Assembly (NCBI RefSeq): GCF_001724605.1
Contig: NZ_MEEX01000030.1
Location: 1 to 62,002, forward strand
Origin: Phenylobacterium sp. SCN 70-31
Lineage (GTDB): Bacteria; Pseudomonadota; Alphaproteobacteria; Caulobacterales; Caulobacteraceae
Direction of reading: 5' to 3'
DNA: 62,002 bases
This document shows positions 31,558 through 40,387 of this stretch, piece by piece. Position 1 is the stretch's first letter, and every line of letters starts with the position of its first letter. The notes below the pieces were generated by a model, which was not told the DNA's origin, did no database searches, and was given only the letters and a program-made list of their open reading frames with translations. The translations under genes and the position numbers were made by a program.

Positions 31558-32958
31558 ATGACCTCAGCGACCGTCGACCGGAACGATACGGCCTTTCTCG
31601 GCCACCCGAAGGGGCTGGGCTACCTCGCCTTCACCGAGGCCTGGGAGCGCTTCTCCTACTACGGGATGCAGTCGCTGCTGGTCCTCTACATGTCGAAGAC
31701 CCTGCTCTTCGCGCCGCATGTGGAGCAGATCGTCGGCTACGAGGCCTTCCACGGCTTCATCCAGGCGGTGTACCGGCCGGGACCGTCGCCCCAGGCGGTC
31801 GCCTCGGCGATCTTCGGCCTCTACACCAGCCTGGTCTATCTGACCCCGATCCTGGGCGGCCTGCTGGCCGACCGGGTGCTGGGGCGGACGCGGACGATCA
31901 CGCTCGGCGCGCTGCTGATGGCGTCGGGTCACTTCCTGATGGCCTTCGACGCCACCTTCCTCCTGGCGCTGCTCTGCCTCGTGCTGGGGACGGGCTGCTT
32001 CAAGGGCAACATCGCGGGGCAGGTGGGGGCGCTCTACGGCGAGAAGGACCTCCGCCGGGCCGACGCCTTTCAGATATTCTACCTGGGCATCAACGCCGGG
32101 GTGATCGCCGCGCCGCTGGTGGCGGGCACCCTGGGCGAGAAGGTGGGCTGGCACTGGGGCTTCGGCGCCGCCGGCGTCGGCATGCTGATCTCGCTGGCGA
32201 TCTACCTGCTCGCGCGCCGCCACCTGCCGCCCGATCCCCCCCTGAGGCGGACGGCGGGCGCGCCGCGCCCGCGGTTGGGGCCGTCGGAATGGCGGACGGT
32301 CGCCGTCCTGGTGCTGCTGCTGCCGGTGCTGACCTCGGCGGTGCTGATCAACCAGCAGATCTTCAACGCCTACCTCGTCTGGGCCGACCGTGGCGTCGAC
32401 CTGAGCCTGGGCGGCGAGCGGCTGCCCACCACCTGGCTCATCACCCTGGACAGCTCGGTCTCGGTGACCTTCCTGTTCGCGATGGTGGTGTTCTGGCGCC
32501 TGTGGGCCAAGCGGTTCCCCGAACCGGACGAGATGGGCAAGCTGACCATCGGCGCCTTCGTCGCCGTCTCGGGCGCCGCCTGCCTGGCCGTGGGCGCGAT
32601 CACCGCCGAGGCGGCGGGAACCCAGGTCAGCCTGTGGTGGTGCGTCGCCTTCCACGTGCTCAACAGCATCGCCTTCGCCAACATGATGCCGGTGTCGCTG
32701 GCGCTCTACGCCCGCGCCGCGCCGGCGGCGATCGGGGGCACGATCATCGGGGTCTACTACCTGCACCTCGTGGCCGGGAATCAGATCGTGGGCATCCTGG
32801 GGACCTGGCTCGAACGCATGCCGGCCAGCCAGTTCTGGCTGATCCACACGGGCATCGCCGCAGGCGCGGCCGTGCTTCTGCTGCTGGTGGGCCGGGTCTT
32901 CGCCGCCTGGCTCAGCCCCGAGGCGGTCGGCGCGCGGACGAACGGAGCGGGGGCCTGA
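31558..32958 (+). CDS. proton-dependent oligopeptide (POT/PTR2) transporter
   Basis: 466 residues, major facilitator superfamily with about 12-14 membrane helices. The POT motif ExxERFxYYG is present as EAWERFSYYG near residue 29, and the second signature FQIFYLGINAGVIAAPL at about residue 170. These proteins import di- and tripeptides with protons. It lies 24 bases after the GDT1-like gene, but may have its own promoter. Confidence 0.9.
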   Translation: MTSATVDRNDTAFLGHPKGLGYLAFTEAWERFSYYGMQSLLVLYMSKTLLFAPHVEQIVGYEAFHGFIQAVYRPGPSPQAVASAIFGLYTSLVYLTPILGGLLADRVLGRTRTITLGALLMASGHFLMAFDATFLLALLCLVLGTGCFKGNIAGQVGALYGEKDLRRADAFQIFYLGINAGVIAAPLVAGTLGEKVGWHWGFGAAGVGMLISLAIYLLARRHLPPDPPLRRTAGAPRPRLGPSEWRTVAVLVLLLPVLTSAVLINQQIFNAYLVWADRGVDLSLGGERLPTTWLITLDSSVSVTFLFAMVVFWRLWAKRFPEPDEMGKLTIGAFVAVSGAACLAVGAITAEAAGTQVSLWWCVAFHVLNSIAFANMMPVSLALYARAAPAAIGGTIIGVYYLHLVAGNQIVGILGTWLERMPASQFWLIHTGIAAGAAVLLLLVGRVFAAWLSPEAVGARTNGAGA

Positions 32959-32969
32959 TCGGAAGGTGT

Positions 32970-33046
32970 TGGTGGGCGGCGAGGGATTCGAACCCCCGAC
33001 CCCCTCGGTGTAAACGAGGTGCTCTAACCAGCTGAGCTAGCCGCCC
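32970..33046 (-). tRNA. tRNA-Val(TAC), CCA encoded
   Basis: Minus strand. The acceptor arm GGGCGGC / GCCGCCC with discriminator A and an encoded CCA (32970-32972) is present. The anticodon arm is CCTCG-TTTACAC-CGAGG, giving anticodon TAC (Val). The T-loop GTTCGAATC is standard. It reads the GTA/GTG valine codons. Confidence 0.95.
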
Positions 33047-33107
33047 GGGCGGTCCTTACTAGTGAATGACGCCCCGGAGTTCCAGGGTGTGGCGGGAGGT
33101 TCTGTCG

Positions 33108-34019
33108 ATGCGTCGCCGCGCGCTGGGGAAGACCGGCCTCGAAGTCTCCGAGCTGGGCTTCGGCTGTGCGAGCTGGTGGGGCAAGCCGCGGTTTCCCGAG
33201 CGCGAGGCCCTGGAACTGGTCCACGAGGCCATCGACCGGGGCGTGACCCTGTTCGACACCGGCGCCAGCTATTCGGCCGGCGAGGCCGAACCCCGGCTGG
33301 GCCGGGCGTTGAAGGGGCGCGACACGTCCGGCCTGGTGATCGCCACCAAGGCCGGCACCTTCCACGCGGGCGGCGGCCGCATCGGGCGCGACATGCGGCC
33401 GGCCGCCATCGCCGCCAGCGCCGAGCGCAGCCTGAAGCGCCTCGGCCTGGAGAGCCTGGGCCTTCTGCAGCTGCACGGCCCCTCGGTGGGGGAACTGGAC
33501 GCGGAGATGCTGCGCACGCTGGAGGACCTGAAGGCCCGCGGGGTGGCCCGCGCGGTGGGGCTGAACAGCTTCGATCCCGACGTGATCGCCCACGCTGCCG
33601 GTCTGCCGCAGATCGACGTGGTGATGGTGGACTACAACGTCCTGCGGCCCGAGCGCCGGCCGCTGATCGCCCGGGCGGCGGCGGCGGGGAAGGGGGTCCT
33701 GGCGGGGATGCCTCTGGCGATGGGCCACACCCGGCCGCTGCTGTCGCGCCTCAAGGGGCCGCAGGACCTCTGGTACGCCGCCCGCGGCCTGGCCCGCCAT
33801 CGCGGCGAACTGGCGCGCGGTCGCGCTTTCCGCTTCCTCCACGACCTGCCGGACATGACCGGCAGCCAGGCGGCCCTGGCCTATGTGCTGGACGATCCCG
33901 GCGTCAGCGCGGCCGTGTTCGGCGCCACGCGGCCGGCGCATCTGCGCGAGAACCTGGCGGCGTCGGGGATGACGCTGTCCCAAACCCTGCGCGACCGCAT
34001 CCGCGCGGCCCAGGGGTGA
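33108..34019 (+). CDS. aldo/keto reductase
   Basis: 303 residues from ATG 33108, with GGGAGG 8 bases upstream. TIM-barrel NADPH-dependent reductase. The N-terminal RALGKTGLEVSELGFGC strand, the GVTLFDTGASYSAGEAE segment (catalytic Asp and Tyr), a catalytic Lys in VIATKAG and a substrate-pocket HGPS (usually LLQLH) are visible. The C-terminus has a NADPH-binding loop (AAVFGATRPAHLRENL). The substrate is unknown. It lies just after tRNA-Val on the other strand. Confidence 0.85.
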   Translation: MRRRALGKTGLEVSELGFGCASWWGKPRFPEREALELVHEAIDRGVTLFDTGASYSAGEAEPRLGRALKGRDTSGLVIATKAGTFHAGGGRIGRDMRPAAIAASAERSLKRLGLESLGLLQLHGPSVGELDAEMLRTLEDLKARGVARAVGLNSFDPDVIAHAAGLPQIDVVMVDYNVLRPERRPLIARAAAAGKGVLAGMPLAMGHTRPLLSRLKGPQDLWYAARGLARHRGELARGRAFRFLHDLPDMTGSQAALAYVLDDPGVSAAVFGATRPAHLRENLAASGMTLSQTLRDRIRAAQG

Positions 34020-34137
34020 TCGGGCCGGGGGCCGACGGCTGACGCGACGTGAGTCTTCCGCCCGCCGCCGCGCGGGGGCATTCTGGCGAGACGGAACAAC
34101 GAGAACCAGAAACACGACAGACTAGGGCAGGATCGAC

Positions 34138-36075
34138 ATGGCCGACGCTTCGCTCGACATCGAGGAGATCCTGAAGGACGCGCACCTTCCGGCCCTGCTC
34201 ACCGCGCTGGTCCACATGACCGGCGACGCCGGCTGGCTGCGCAGCGAATGGACGCCCGTCTACAATCCGCTCTCGCGCGGCGACACGGGCATCCCCGACG
34301 AGGAACAGGCCAGGATCCGCAAGCTGGCCGCCGAGGCGATCCGCGCGCACCTGGACGGCAAGCCGCTGGCCATGCCCGGCCCCGACGTCGCCACCCTGCG
34401 CCGCCAGATGGACTTCGTGGCCGGCGCGCCGATCCCCGAACAGTACGTGGACTTCCTGCTCGACGAACTGACCCTGAACGGCCGGTCCAGCAAGGACCCG
34501 CAGTTCGAGCAGCCCGCGCTCAAGGCGGCGGCGCGCAAGCTCAAGGTGCTGGTGGTGGGCGCCGGCATGTCGGGCCTCCTGACCGGGATCCGCCTCACCC
34601 AGGCCGGCGTCCCGTTCGAGATCGTGGACAAGAACGCCGACGTGGGCGGCACCTGGTTCGAGAACACCTATCCCGGCTGCCGGGTCGACAACTCGAACCA
34701 CATGTACAGCTACTCGTTCGAGCCCAACCACTTCTGGCCCCAGCACTTCTCGCCCCAGCCGGTGCTGCTGGAGTATTTCCGCGGCATCGCCGCCAAGTAC
34801 GACCTCAAGAAACACATCCGCTTCGAGACGCTGGTCGAGACCCTGGCCTGGGACGAGGGCCGCAGCGTCTGGCGCGCCACGCTGAAGGGCAAGGACGGCA
34901 AGACCGAGGTGGTCGAGGCGACGGCGGTGGTCACTGCGGTCGGCCAGCTCAACCGGCCCCGCTATCCCGAGATCGACGGTCTGGGCAGCTTCGAGGGACC
35001 CGCCTTCCATTCGGCCGAGTGGCGCCACGACGTGGACCTGAAGGGCAAGCGGGTGGGCGTGATCGGGACGGGCGCCTCGGCCTACCAGTTCGTCCCCGAG
35101 ATCGCGCCGGACGTGGCCAGCCTGACGGTCTTCCAGCGCTCGCCGCCCTGGGGCCTGCCGGTGCCGCACTACCACGAGGACGTGCCCGAGGGGATGAAGT
35201 GGACGCTGGAGCACGTGCCCTACTTCGACAAGTGGTACCGCTTCTGGCTGTTCTGGATGACCACCGAGGGCTTCCTGCCGATGGTGAAGTCCGACCCGAA
35301 CTGGAACGGCGGCCCCGACGCGGTCGGCCCCGAGAACGCCATGCTGCGCGAGATGGCCACCCAGTCGCTTCAGGCGCAGATCGCCGACCGTCCCGACCTG
35401 GCCGGCAAGGTGATCCCCCAGTACCCGATCGGCGGAAAGCGCTCGGTGCTGGACAACGGGGTCTGGCTGGCGGCCCTCAAGCGGCCGAACGTGTCGCTGG
35501 TGACCGACAAGACCGTGCGCATCACCCCAAAGGGCGTCGTCACCGCCGACGGGACCGAGCACGAATTCGACGTGCTGATCTACGGCACAGGCTTCCAGGC
35601 CTCGAACTTCCTGTCGTTCCTCAAGATCAAGGGCCGTGGGGGGCAGGACCTGCACGAGAGCTGGGGCGGCGACGCGCGCGCCTACCTGGGCATGACGCAC
35701 CCGGGCTTCCCGAACCTGTTCACGATCTACGGGCCCAACACCAACATCGTGGTCAACGGCTCGATCATCTTCTTCTCGGAGTGCTCGGTCCGCTACATCG
35801 TGGGCTGCCTGAAGCTGCTGGCCGAGACGGGGGCTGTGGCGCTGGAGCCGAAGCAGGCCGTCTACGACGACTTCAACCGCCGGGTGGACGAGGCCAACGC
35901 CGGCTGGGCCTGGGGCGCGCCCAACGTCTCCTCCTGGTACAAGAACAGCTTCGGCCGGGTCAGCCAGAACTGGCCCTTCGGCCTGATCGACTACTGGAAG
36001 GCCACGCTGGCGCCGAACCCCGACGACTTCGTGCTGGCGCGGGCGCCCGAACCCGTAAGCCAGGCCAGCAGCTAA
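34138..36075 (+). CDS. flavin-containing (Baeyer-Villiger type) monooxygenase
   Basis: 645 residues. FAD-binding Rossmann GxGxxG (VVGAGMSGLLTG) begins at about residue 141. The Baeyer-Villiger fingerprint FxGxxxHxxxW reads FEGPAFHSAEW at about residues 285-295, and the second NADPH Rossmann GVIGTGASAYQFV follows. A roughly 130-residue N-terminal extension is unusual but seen in some class B monooxygenases. These enzymes insert oxygen beside ketones; the natural substrate is unknown. Nearby genes do not indicate a pathway. Confidence 0.88.
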   Translation: MADASLDIEEILKDAHLPALLTALVHMTGDAGWLRSEWTPVYNPLSRGDTGIPDEEQARIRKLAAEAIRAHLDGKPLAMPGPDVATLRRQMDFVAGAPIPEQYVDFLLDELTLNGRSSKDPQFEQPALKAAARKLKVLVVGAGMSGLLTGIRLTQAGVPFEIVDKNADVGGTWFENTYPGCRVDNSNHMYSYSFEPNHFWPQHFSPQPVLLEYFRGIAAKYDLKKHIRFETLVETLAWDEGRSVWRATLKGKDGKTEVVEATAVVTAVGQLNRPRYPEIDGLGSFEGPAFHSAEWRHDVDLKGKRVGVIGTGASAYQFVPEIAPDVASLTVFQRSPPWGLPVPHYHEDVPEGMKWTLEHVPYFDKWYRFWLFWMTTEGFLPMVKSDPNWNGGPDAVGPENAMLREMATQSLQAQIADRPDLAGKVIPQYPIGGKRSVLDNGVWLAALKRPNVSLVTDKTVRITPKGVVTADGTEHEFDVLIYGTGFQASNFLSFLKIKGRGGQDLHESWGGDARAYLGMTHPGFPNLFTIYGPNTNIVVNGSIIFFSECSVRYIVGCLKLLAETGAVALEPKQAVYDDFNRRVDEANAGWAWGAPNVSSWYKNSFGRVSQNWPFGLIDYWKATLAPNPDDFVLARAPEPVSQASS

Positions 36076-36076
36076 G

Positions 36077-37081
36077 CTAGGCCAGCAGGGCCAGCAGGGC
36101 GAACGAGGCCAGCCAGTGCTCGCCCATGTAGTCGCCCGCCACGTGGGGCAGGGCGGCGGCGAGATGGCGCTCGGCCGTCGCCGCCATGACGTCCTGTGCG
36201 GGATGGTCGGCCGGCAGGGCCGCGGCGATGGTGCGCCAGCACCAGGCGCGGGACAGGTTCAGGCCGTCCAGGTGAGCGATCTTGCCGTCGGTGCGGTCGG
36301 TCGGCGCGACGGGCGCAAACAGGCTGGCCGGGCGGCGTTCGCCGACCTCGGGCAGGAAGGCGTCGAACCACGGCCGGAAGTCGTCCGCCGCGCCGAGCCG
36401 GGCCATGCAGGCGGCCTCCATCAGCGTCGGCGACAGGAAGTCGTCCAGCGACGGCTCCCAGGCCTGGGCGGCGCGGTCCTGGCCGTACCAGGCGCGGGCG
36501 CGGGCCTCGAACAGCGGCAGCAATCCGGCGTCGCCCACGGCGTCGGCGTAGTCGGCCGCCAGGGTCAGGGCGAAGGCGGTCGAACTGTGGACGCCCGTGC
36601 GTATCGGGAAGATCGCCAGCGGCAGGAAATCCCGGAACCTCTGCGCGAAGGCGTCGGCGAGGGGCTGGTGGGTGGCCGCCCAGGGCGCATCGTGGGCCAG
36701 TAGCTCGGCCTGGAGCTTCAGCAGCCAGCCCCAGCCGTAGGGCCGCTCGAACCCCCGCGACGAGGGCCGCGCCAGATAAGCGGCCTCGGCGGCGACCTTG
36801 TCCGGGGTGAAGGCGTCGCCGAACAGGGCGCGGATGGCCGCCGCCTCGGGGATGTCGGGATGCCGACGCAGCACCGTCGCCAGCGTCCAGTAGCCGTGGA
36901 CGCACGAGTGCCAGTCGAAGCTGCCGAAATAGACGGGGTGCAGGTCGCGCGGCCCCCGCACATCGGCCCGGCCGTCGAGCACGTGATCCATCTTGTTGGG
37001 ATATTCGCGCGCCACATGGCCCAGGGCGATGCGGGCGAAGCGCGAGGCGACGTCCGCCGTCAGTCCGGGGTGCGAGGGCAT
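36077..37081 (-). CDS. DUF2891 family protein
   Basis: 334 residues. A helical, probably (alpha/alpha) toroid protein; features I associate with DUF2891 include VYFGSFDWHSCVHGYWTLATVLRRHPD in the first third, YGWGWLLKLQAEL in the middle and LNLSRAWCWRTIA near the end. Many Trp, His and Tyr residues suggest a carbohydrate- or metal-binding pocket, but no activity is known. The stop overlaps nothing, lying 1 base beyond the stop of the convergent monooxygenase gene. Confidence 0.82.
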   Translation of the reverse strand: MPSHPGLTADVASRFARIALGHVAREYPNKMDHVLDGRADVRGPRDLHPVYFGSFDWHSCVHGYWTLATVLRRHPDIPEAAAIRALFGDAFTPDKVAAEAAYLARPSSRGFERPYGWGWLLKLQAELLAHDAPWAATHQPLADAFAQRFRDFLPLAIFPIRTGVHSSTAFALTLAADYADAVGDAGLLPLFEARARAWYGQDRAAQAWEPSLDDFLSPTLMEAACMARLGAADDFRPWFDAFLPEVGERRPASLFAPVAPTDRTDGKIAHLDGLNLSRAWCWRTIAAALPADHPAQDVMAATAERHLAAALPHVAGDYMGEHWLASFALLALLA

Positions 37082-37127
37082 GCGACAGGATCCTACCGCC
37101 GTCCGCCGGGGGCAAGGCCGCGCGGCC

Positions 37128-37967
37128 TTAGCGCCCCGCCAGCCACGCGTCGGCGAGGGTCAGGAAGCCGTCCACCGGGATCACCTCGGCCCGCGCCTGC
37201 GGATCGAGGCCCGCCGCTCGGACGAGGTCCTCGCCCGCCAGGCCGTCGCCGGGCAGGGACTTCAGGCTGGCGCGGAGCATCTTGCGGCGCTGGCCGAAGG
37301 CGGCGGCGGTGACGCGTTGCAGCGCGTCCAGGCGTTCCGGCGAGGGCCGGTCGGGCCGGGGCTCCAGCCGCACGACCGCCGAATCGACCTTGGGCGGCGG
37401 GGTGAAGGCGCGGGCCGGGGCGTCCAGCACGCGCTCGGCGCGGCAGGTGGCCTGGGCCAGCACGCCGAGGCGGCCATACGCGCGCTCGCCGGGGCCCTCG
37501 GTGATGCGGTCGGCCACCTCGCGCTGGAACATCAGCGTCAGCGAGGCCGGGGTCCAGGGGCCGGTGAGCCACTTGATGAGCAGCGGCGTGCCCACGTTGT
37601 AGGGCAGGTTCGAGACCACGTGCGCCGGCGCGCCCGCCGCGATTGCGGCCTCGTCGGCGGCCAGGGCGTCGCCGAAGACCAGCGCCAGCCGGTCGCACGC
37701 CTGGGCTACCTCGCCGAGAAGGGGCTGGAACCGCTGGTCCTTCTCGATGGAGGTGACGCGCGCGCCGGTCTCCAGCAGGGCGCGGGTGAGGCCGCCGGGA
37801 CCGGGGCCGACCTCGATCACGTGGTCGCCGTCGCCCACCTGGGCCAGCCGGGCGATCTTGCGGGTGACGTTGAGGTCGAGGAGGAAGTGCTGGCCGAAGG
37901 ACTTCTTCGCCCAGAGCCCGTGCGCTTCCAGCGCCGCGCGCAGGGTCGGCAGGCCGTCCAGGCTCAC
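37128..37967 (-). CDS. rsmA: 16S rRNA adenine dimethyltransferase
   Basis: 279 residues; also known as KsgA. Dimethylates two adjacent adenines in helix 45 of 16S rRNA late in 30S assembly. S-adenosylmethionine-binding motif I is VIEVGPGPGGLTRAL, and the catalytic motif IV NLPYNVGTPLL is intact, as is the N-terminal KKSFGQHFLLD. The start overlaps the end of pdxA by 4 bases. It closes the lptD-surA-pdxA-ksgA block. Confidence 0.95.
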   Translation of the reverse strand: MSLDGLPTLRAALEAHGLWAKKSFGQHFLLDLNVTRKIARLAQVGDGDHVIEVGPGPGGLTRALLETGARVTSIEKDQRFQPLLGEVAQACDRLALVFGDALAADEAAIAAGAPAHVVSNLPYNVGTPLLIKWLTGPWTPASLTLMFQREVADRITEGPGERAYGRLGVLAQATCRAERVLDAPARAFTPPPKVDSAVVRLEPRPDRPSPERLDALQRVTAAAFGQRRKMLRASLKSLPGDGLAGEDLVRAAGLDPQARAEVIPVDGFLTLADAWLAGR

Positions 37968-38989
37968 CGCCGGCGCCCGGCGATCTCGGCGGCCAGGCGG
38001 ATGGCGGCGATCAGGCTGTCGGGCCGGGCGATCCCGCGGCCGGCGATGTCGAAGGCGGTGCCGTGATCGGGCGACGTCCGCACGATGGGCAGGCCCAGGG
38101 TCACGTTCACGCCCCCCCAGAAGTCCAGCATCTTCACAGGGATCAGCGCCTGGTCGTGATAGAGGCAGACGGCCGCGTCGTAGGTGGCGCGCACCTCGGC
38201 GGGAAACAGGCTGTCGGCGGGGTAGGGACCCCGGGCGTCGACGCCCAGGTCCCGGAGCGCCCGGACGGCGGGCGTCACGACGCGGGTCTCCTCCTGGCCG
38301 ATGGTCCCGCTCTCGCCGGCGTGGGGGTTGAGGCCCGCCACCGCGATCCGCGGCGCGGCGATGCCGAAGTCCCGCCGCATGGCCTGGGCCGTGACGAGGC
38401 CGGTGTTGACGATCCCCTCGATGGTCAGCGCGGCCGGAACCTTCGCCAGCGGCTCGTGGACGGTGACCAGCGTGGTCCTCAGGTCTCCGGCGGTCAGCAT
38501 CATCACCGGCCCCCGCGCCCCGTCGTGCCGGGTGGCGGCCGTCAGCTCGCCGAGGAATTCGGTGTGGCCGGGAAACCGGAAGCCCGCCGCATAGAGCGGG
38601 GCCTTGGCGATGGGCGCGGTGACCACGCCGCCTGCGGTCCCCGAGAGGGCCAGGCCGACGGCGGTTTCGATCCAGCGGATCACCGCGTCGGCGGCGCCGG
38701 GGTCGGGCTTGCCCGCCACCACCGGCGCCCGCAGGGGAATGTCCAGGACCGGCAGGGCCTCGGGAAAGGCCGCGGCGGCTTCGTCGGGCCCCGAGATGGC
38801 CTGCACAGGCGCGCCGCCGCCCGGCGCCGAGGCGAGAGCCTGGGCGTCGCCGACGACGAAGAACGGGACCGCCTCGTTGCGCAGCGCCCGCCAGGCCTTG
38901 ACGACGATCTCGGGGCCGATCCCGGCGGGGTCGCCGAGGCTCAGGGCCAGTGTGTGGGCCAGGGGCTGGACGGGCGGACGGGGCGTCAC
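37964..38989 (-). CDS. pdxA: 4-hydroxythreonine-4-phosphate dehydrogenase
   Basis: 341 residues from GTG 38989, which overlaps the surA stop (GTGA). Acts in the deoxyxylulose-5-phosphate-dependent pathway of pyridoxal phosphate synthesis. Visible motifs: LSLGDPAGIGPEI, VVTAPIAKAPL, FPGHTEFL and LNPHAGESGTIGQEE, with the metal-ligand histidines; the YHDQALIPVKML and VRTSPDHGTAFDIAG tail is intact. Its operon partners surA and ksgA are not in the same pathway, but the order is conserved in Proteobacteria. Confidence 0.95.
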   Translation of the reverse strand: MTPRPPVQPLAHTLALSLGDPAGIGPEIVVKAWRALRNEAVPFFVVGDAQALASAPGGGAPVQAISGPDEAAAAFPEALPVLDIPLRAPVVAGKPDPGAADAVIRWIETAVGLALSGTAGGVVTAPIAKAPLYAAGFRFPGHTEFLGELTAATRHDGARGPVMMLTAGDLRTTLVTVHEPLAKVPAALTIEGIVNTGLVTAQAMRRDFGIAAPRIAVAGLNPHAGESGTIGQEETRVVTPAVRALRDLGVDARGPYPADSLFPAEVRATYDAAVCLYHDQALIPVKMLDFWGGVNVTLGLPIVRTSPDHGTAFDIAGRGIARPDSLIAAIRLAAEIAGRRR

Positions 38990-40344
38990 CGCGTCTCGAT
39001 GGTGGCCGAGTTGCGCAGGTCTCGCATGTATCGGCGGGCGATCATGCCGAGCTGCTGGCTGAACAGCCGCTGTTCGACCTGTTCCTTGTCGATCGCCCCG
39101 GCGCCGGCCGCGCGCTTTCCGCAGACGGCGATGAGGTGCATGCCCGCGGCGGTGCGGATCGGGTCCGACACCTGGCCGATGTCGAGCTTTTCGGCCGCTT
39201 CGCGGAACTGCGGCGCCAGGTCGTCCAGTTCGGCTTCGCCCAGGTCGCCGGCCACCACGCCCTGGGCCTGGGCGGCGGTGGCCTCCAGGGTGGCGCAATC
39301 CCGGATCTGGGGCTTGAGCGCGGCCAGCTTGCTGCGGGCCGCGGCCTCGTCGTCGGCGCTGGCGCCCTGGGGCAGGGCCACGGCCGCCTGCTTGAGGTTG
39401 ACCAGGGTGGCGCTGCCGCCGGCGCGCTTGTCGCGGAGATAGAGGATGTAGACGCCGTCCCGCACCGCGATCGGCTGCGAGAGCTGTCCGGGGCGCATCT
39501 GCTCCAGCACGGCCTCGACCTCGGGCGGCATCTCGCCCGCGCTGACCCAGCCCGCGTCGCCGCCCGTCGCGGCCGTGGGCAGGGCCGAGAACTGCCGGGC
39601 GACGGCCGGGAAGGGGGCGCCCTGTTGCATCTGCGTGACGAGCTGTTGGGCCCCGGCCATGGCCTGCTGCATGCCGCCTACGCGGCTGGCGTCGATCAGG
39701 ACCTCGCCGATCTGGTACTGAGGCTTGGCGGCCTCGGCGGCGAACCGCGCCTGGGTGGCCGCGATCTGGTCGTCGCCGATGCGCAGGCGGCTGCCGTACC
39801 GGCCCCGGATCCACCGCTGCCAGCTCATGCTGGCGCGGATCTGCTGGCGCAGCGTGTCCACGCCGATGCCGCGCGACGCCAGGAAGCCGAGGAACTGTTC
39901 CCGGCTCATGTTGTTCTGCTGGGCCATGTCGGCGATCTCTTCGTCGACCTCGGCGTTGTCGGCGAGAATCTCGATCTTCTGCTCGCGCTCGACCCGGCGC
40001 AGTTCCTGGAACTGGAGCTGCTCGTCCACCAGCGAGACCAGCGCTTCGCGTTGGAACTGCGGCAGGTTCTCCTGGGTCGGCTGGACGCCCGACGTCGCGA
40101 TCAGCAGGCGCATGCGCTGAGCGAGATCGTAGGTCGAGATGATGGCGTCGTTGACGACGGCCGCGACCGATTCAGACAGGCCGGTGGGCGCCGCCGGCGC
40201 CGCCGGCGCCGCCGGCGCCTCGCCCGCCGCCGCCTGGCCCGGGGTCTGGCCCGCAGGCTGGGCCGAGGCCTGGTGAGGCGCGGCGAGGAGCGCGCAGGCG
40301 ATCAGTACGCCGAACGCCGGCGATCCCGACAAACTCCGCTTCAT
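38986..40344 (-). CDS. surA: SurA-like periplasmic peptidyl-prolyl isomerase / chaperone
   Basis: 452 residues from ATG 40344. A signal peptide (cleavage after ASA, near residue 28) is followed by a Pro/Ala linker made by a GCC/GGC repeat (near 40190-40220), then the SurA N-terminal helices (VNDAIISTYDLAQRMRLLIATSG), a parvulin-like domain (QPIAVRDGVYILYLRDKRA) and a C-terminal helix. It escorts outer-membrane proteins such as LptD. It sits just downstream of lptD and overlaps pdxA, as expected. Confidence 0.9.
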   Translation of the reverse strand: MKRSLSGSPAFGVLIACALLAAPHQASAQPAGQTPGQAAAGEAPAAPAAPAAPTGLSESVAAVVNDAIISTYDLAQRMRLLIATSGVQPTQENLPQFQREALVSLVDEQLQFQELRRVEREQKIEILADNAEVDEEIADMAQQNNMSREQFLGFLASRGIGVDTLRQQIRASMSWQRWIRGRYGSRLRIGDDQIAATQARFAAEAAKPQYQIGEVLIDASRVGGMQQAMAGAQQLVTQMQQGAPFPAVARQFSALPTAATGGDAGWVSAGEMPPEVEAVLEQMRPGQLSQPIAVRDGVYILYLRDKRAGGSATLVNLKQAAVALPQGASADDEAAARSKLAALKPQIRDCATLEATAAQAQGVVAGDLGEAELDDLAPQFREAAEKLDIGQVSDPIRTAAGMHLIAVCGKRAAGAGAIDKEQVEQRLFSQQLGMIARRYMRDLRNSATIETR

Positions 40345-40387
40345 GGGCGAATGGTTTCCTTCACGGGCGCGCATATCGGCCGCCATC

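Noticed and set aside
40190..40220. A nine-base GCC/GGC repeat that could be taken for a regulatory microsatellite
   Set aside because: It encodes the Ala/Pro linker behind the SurA signal peptide and is explained as coding.
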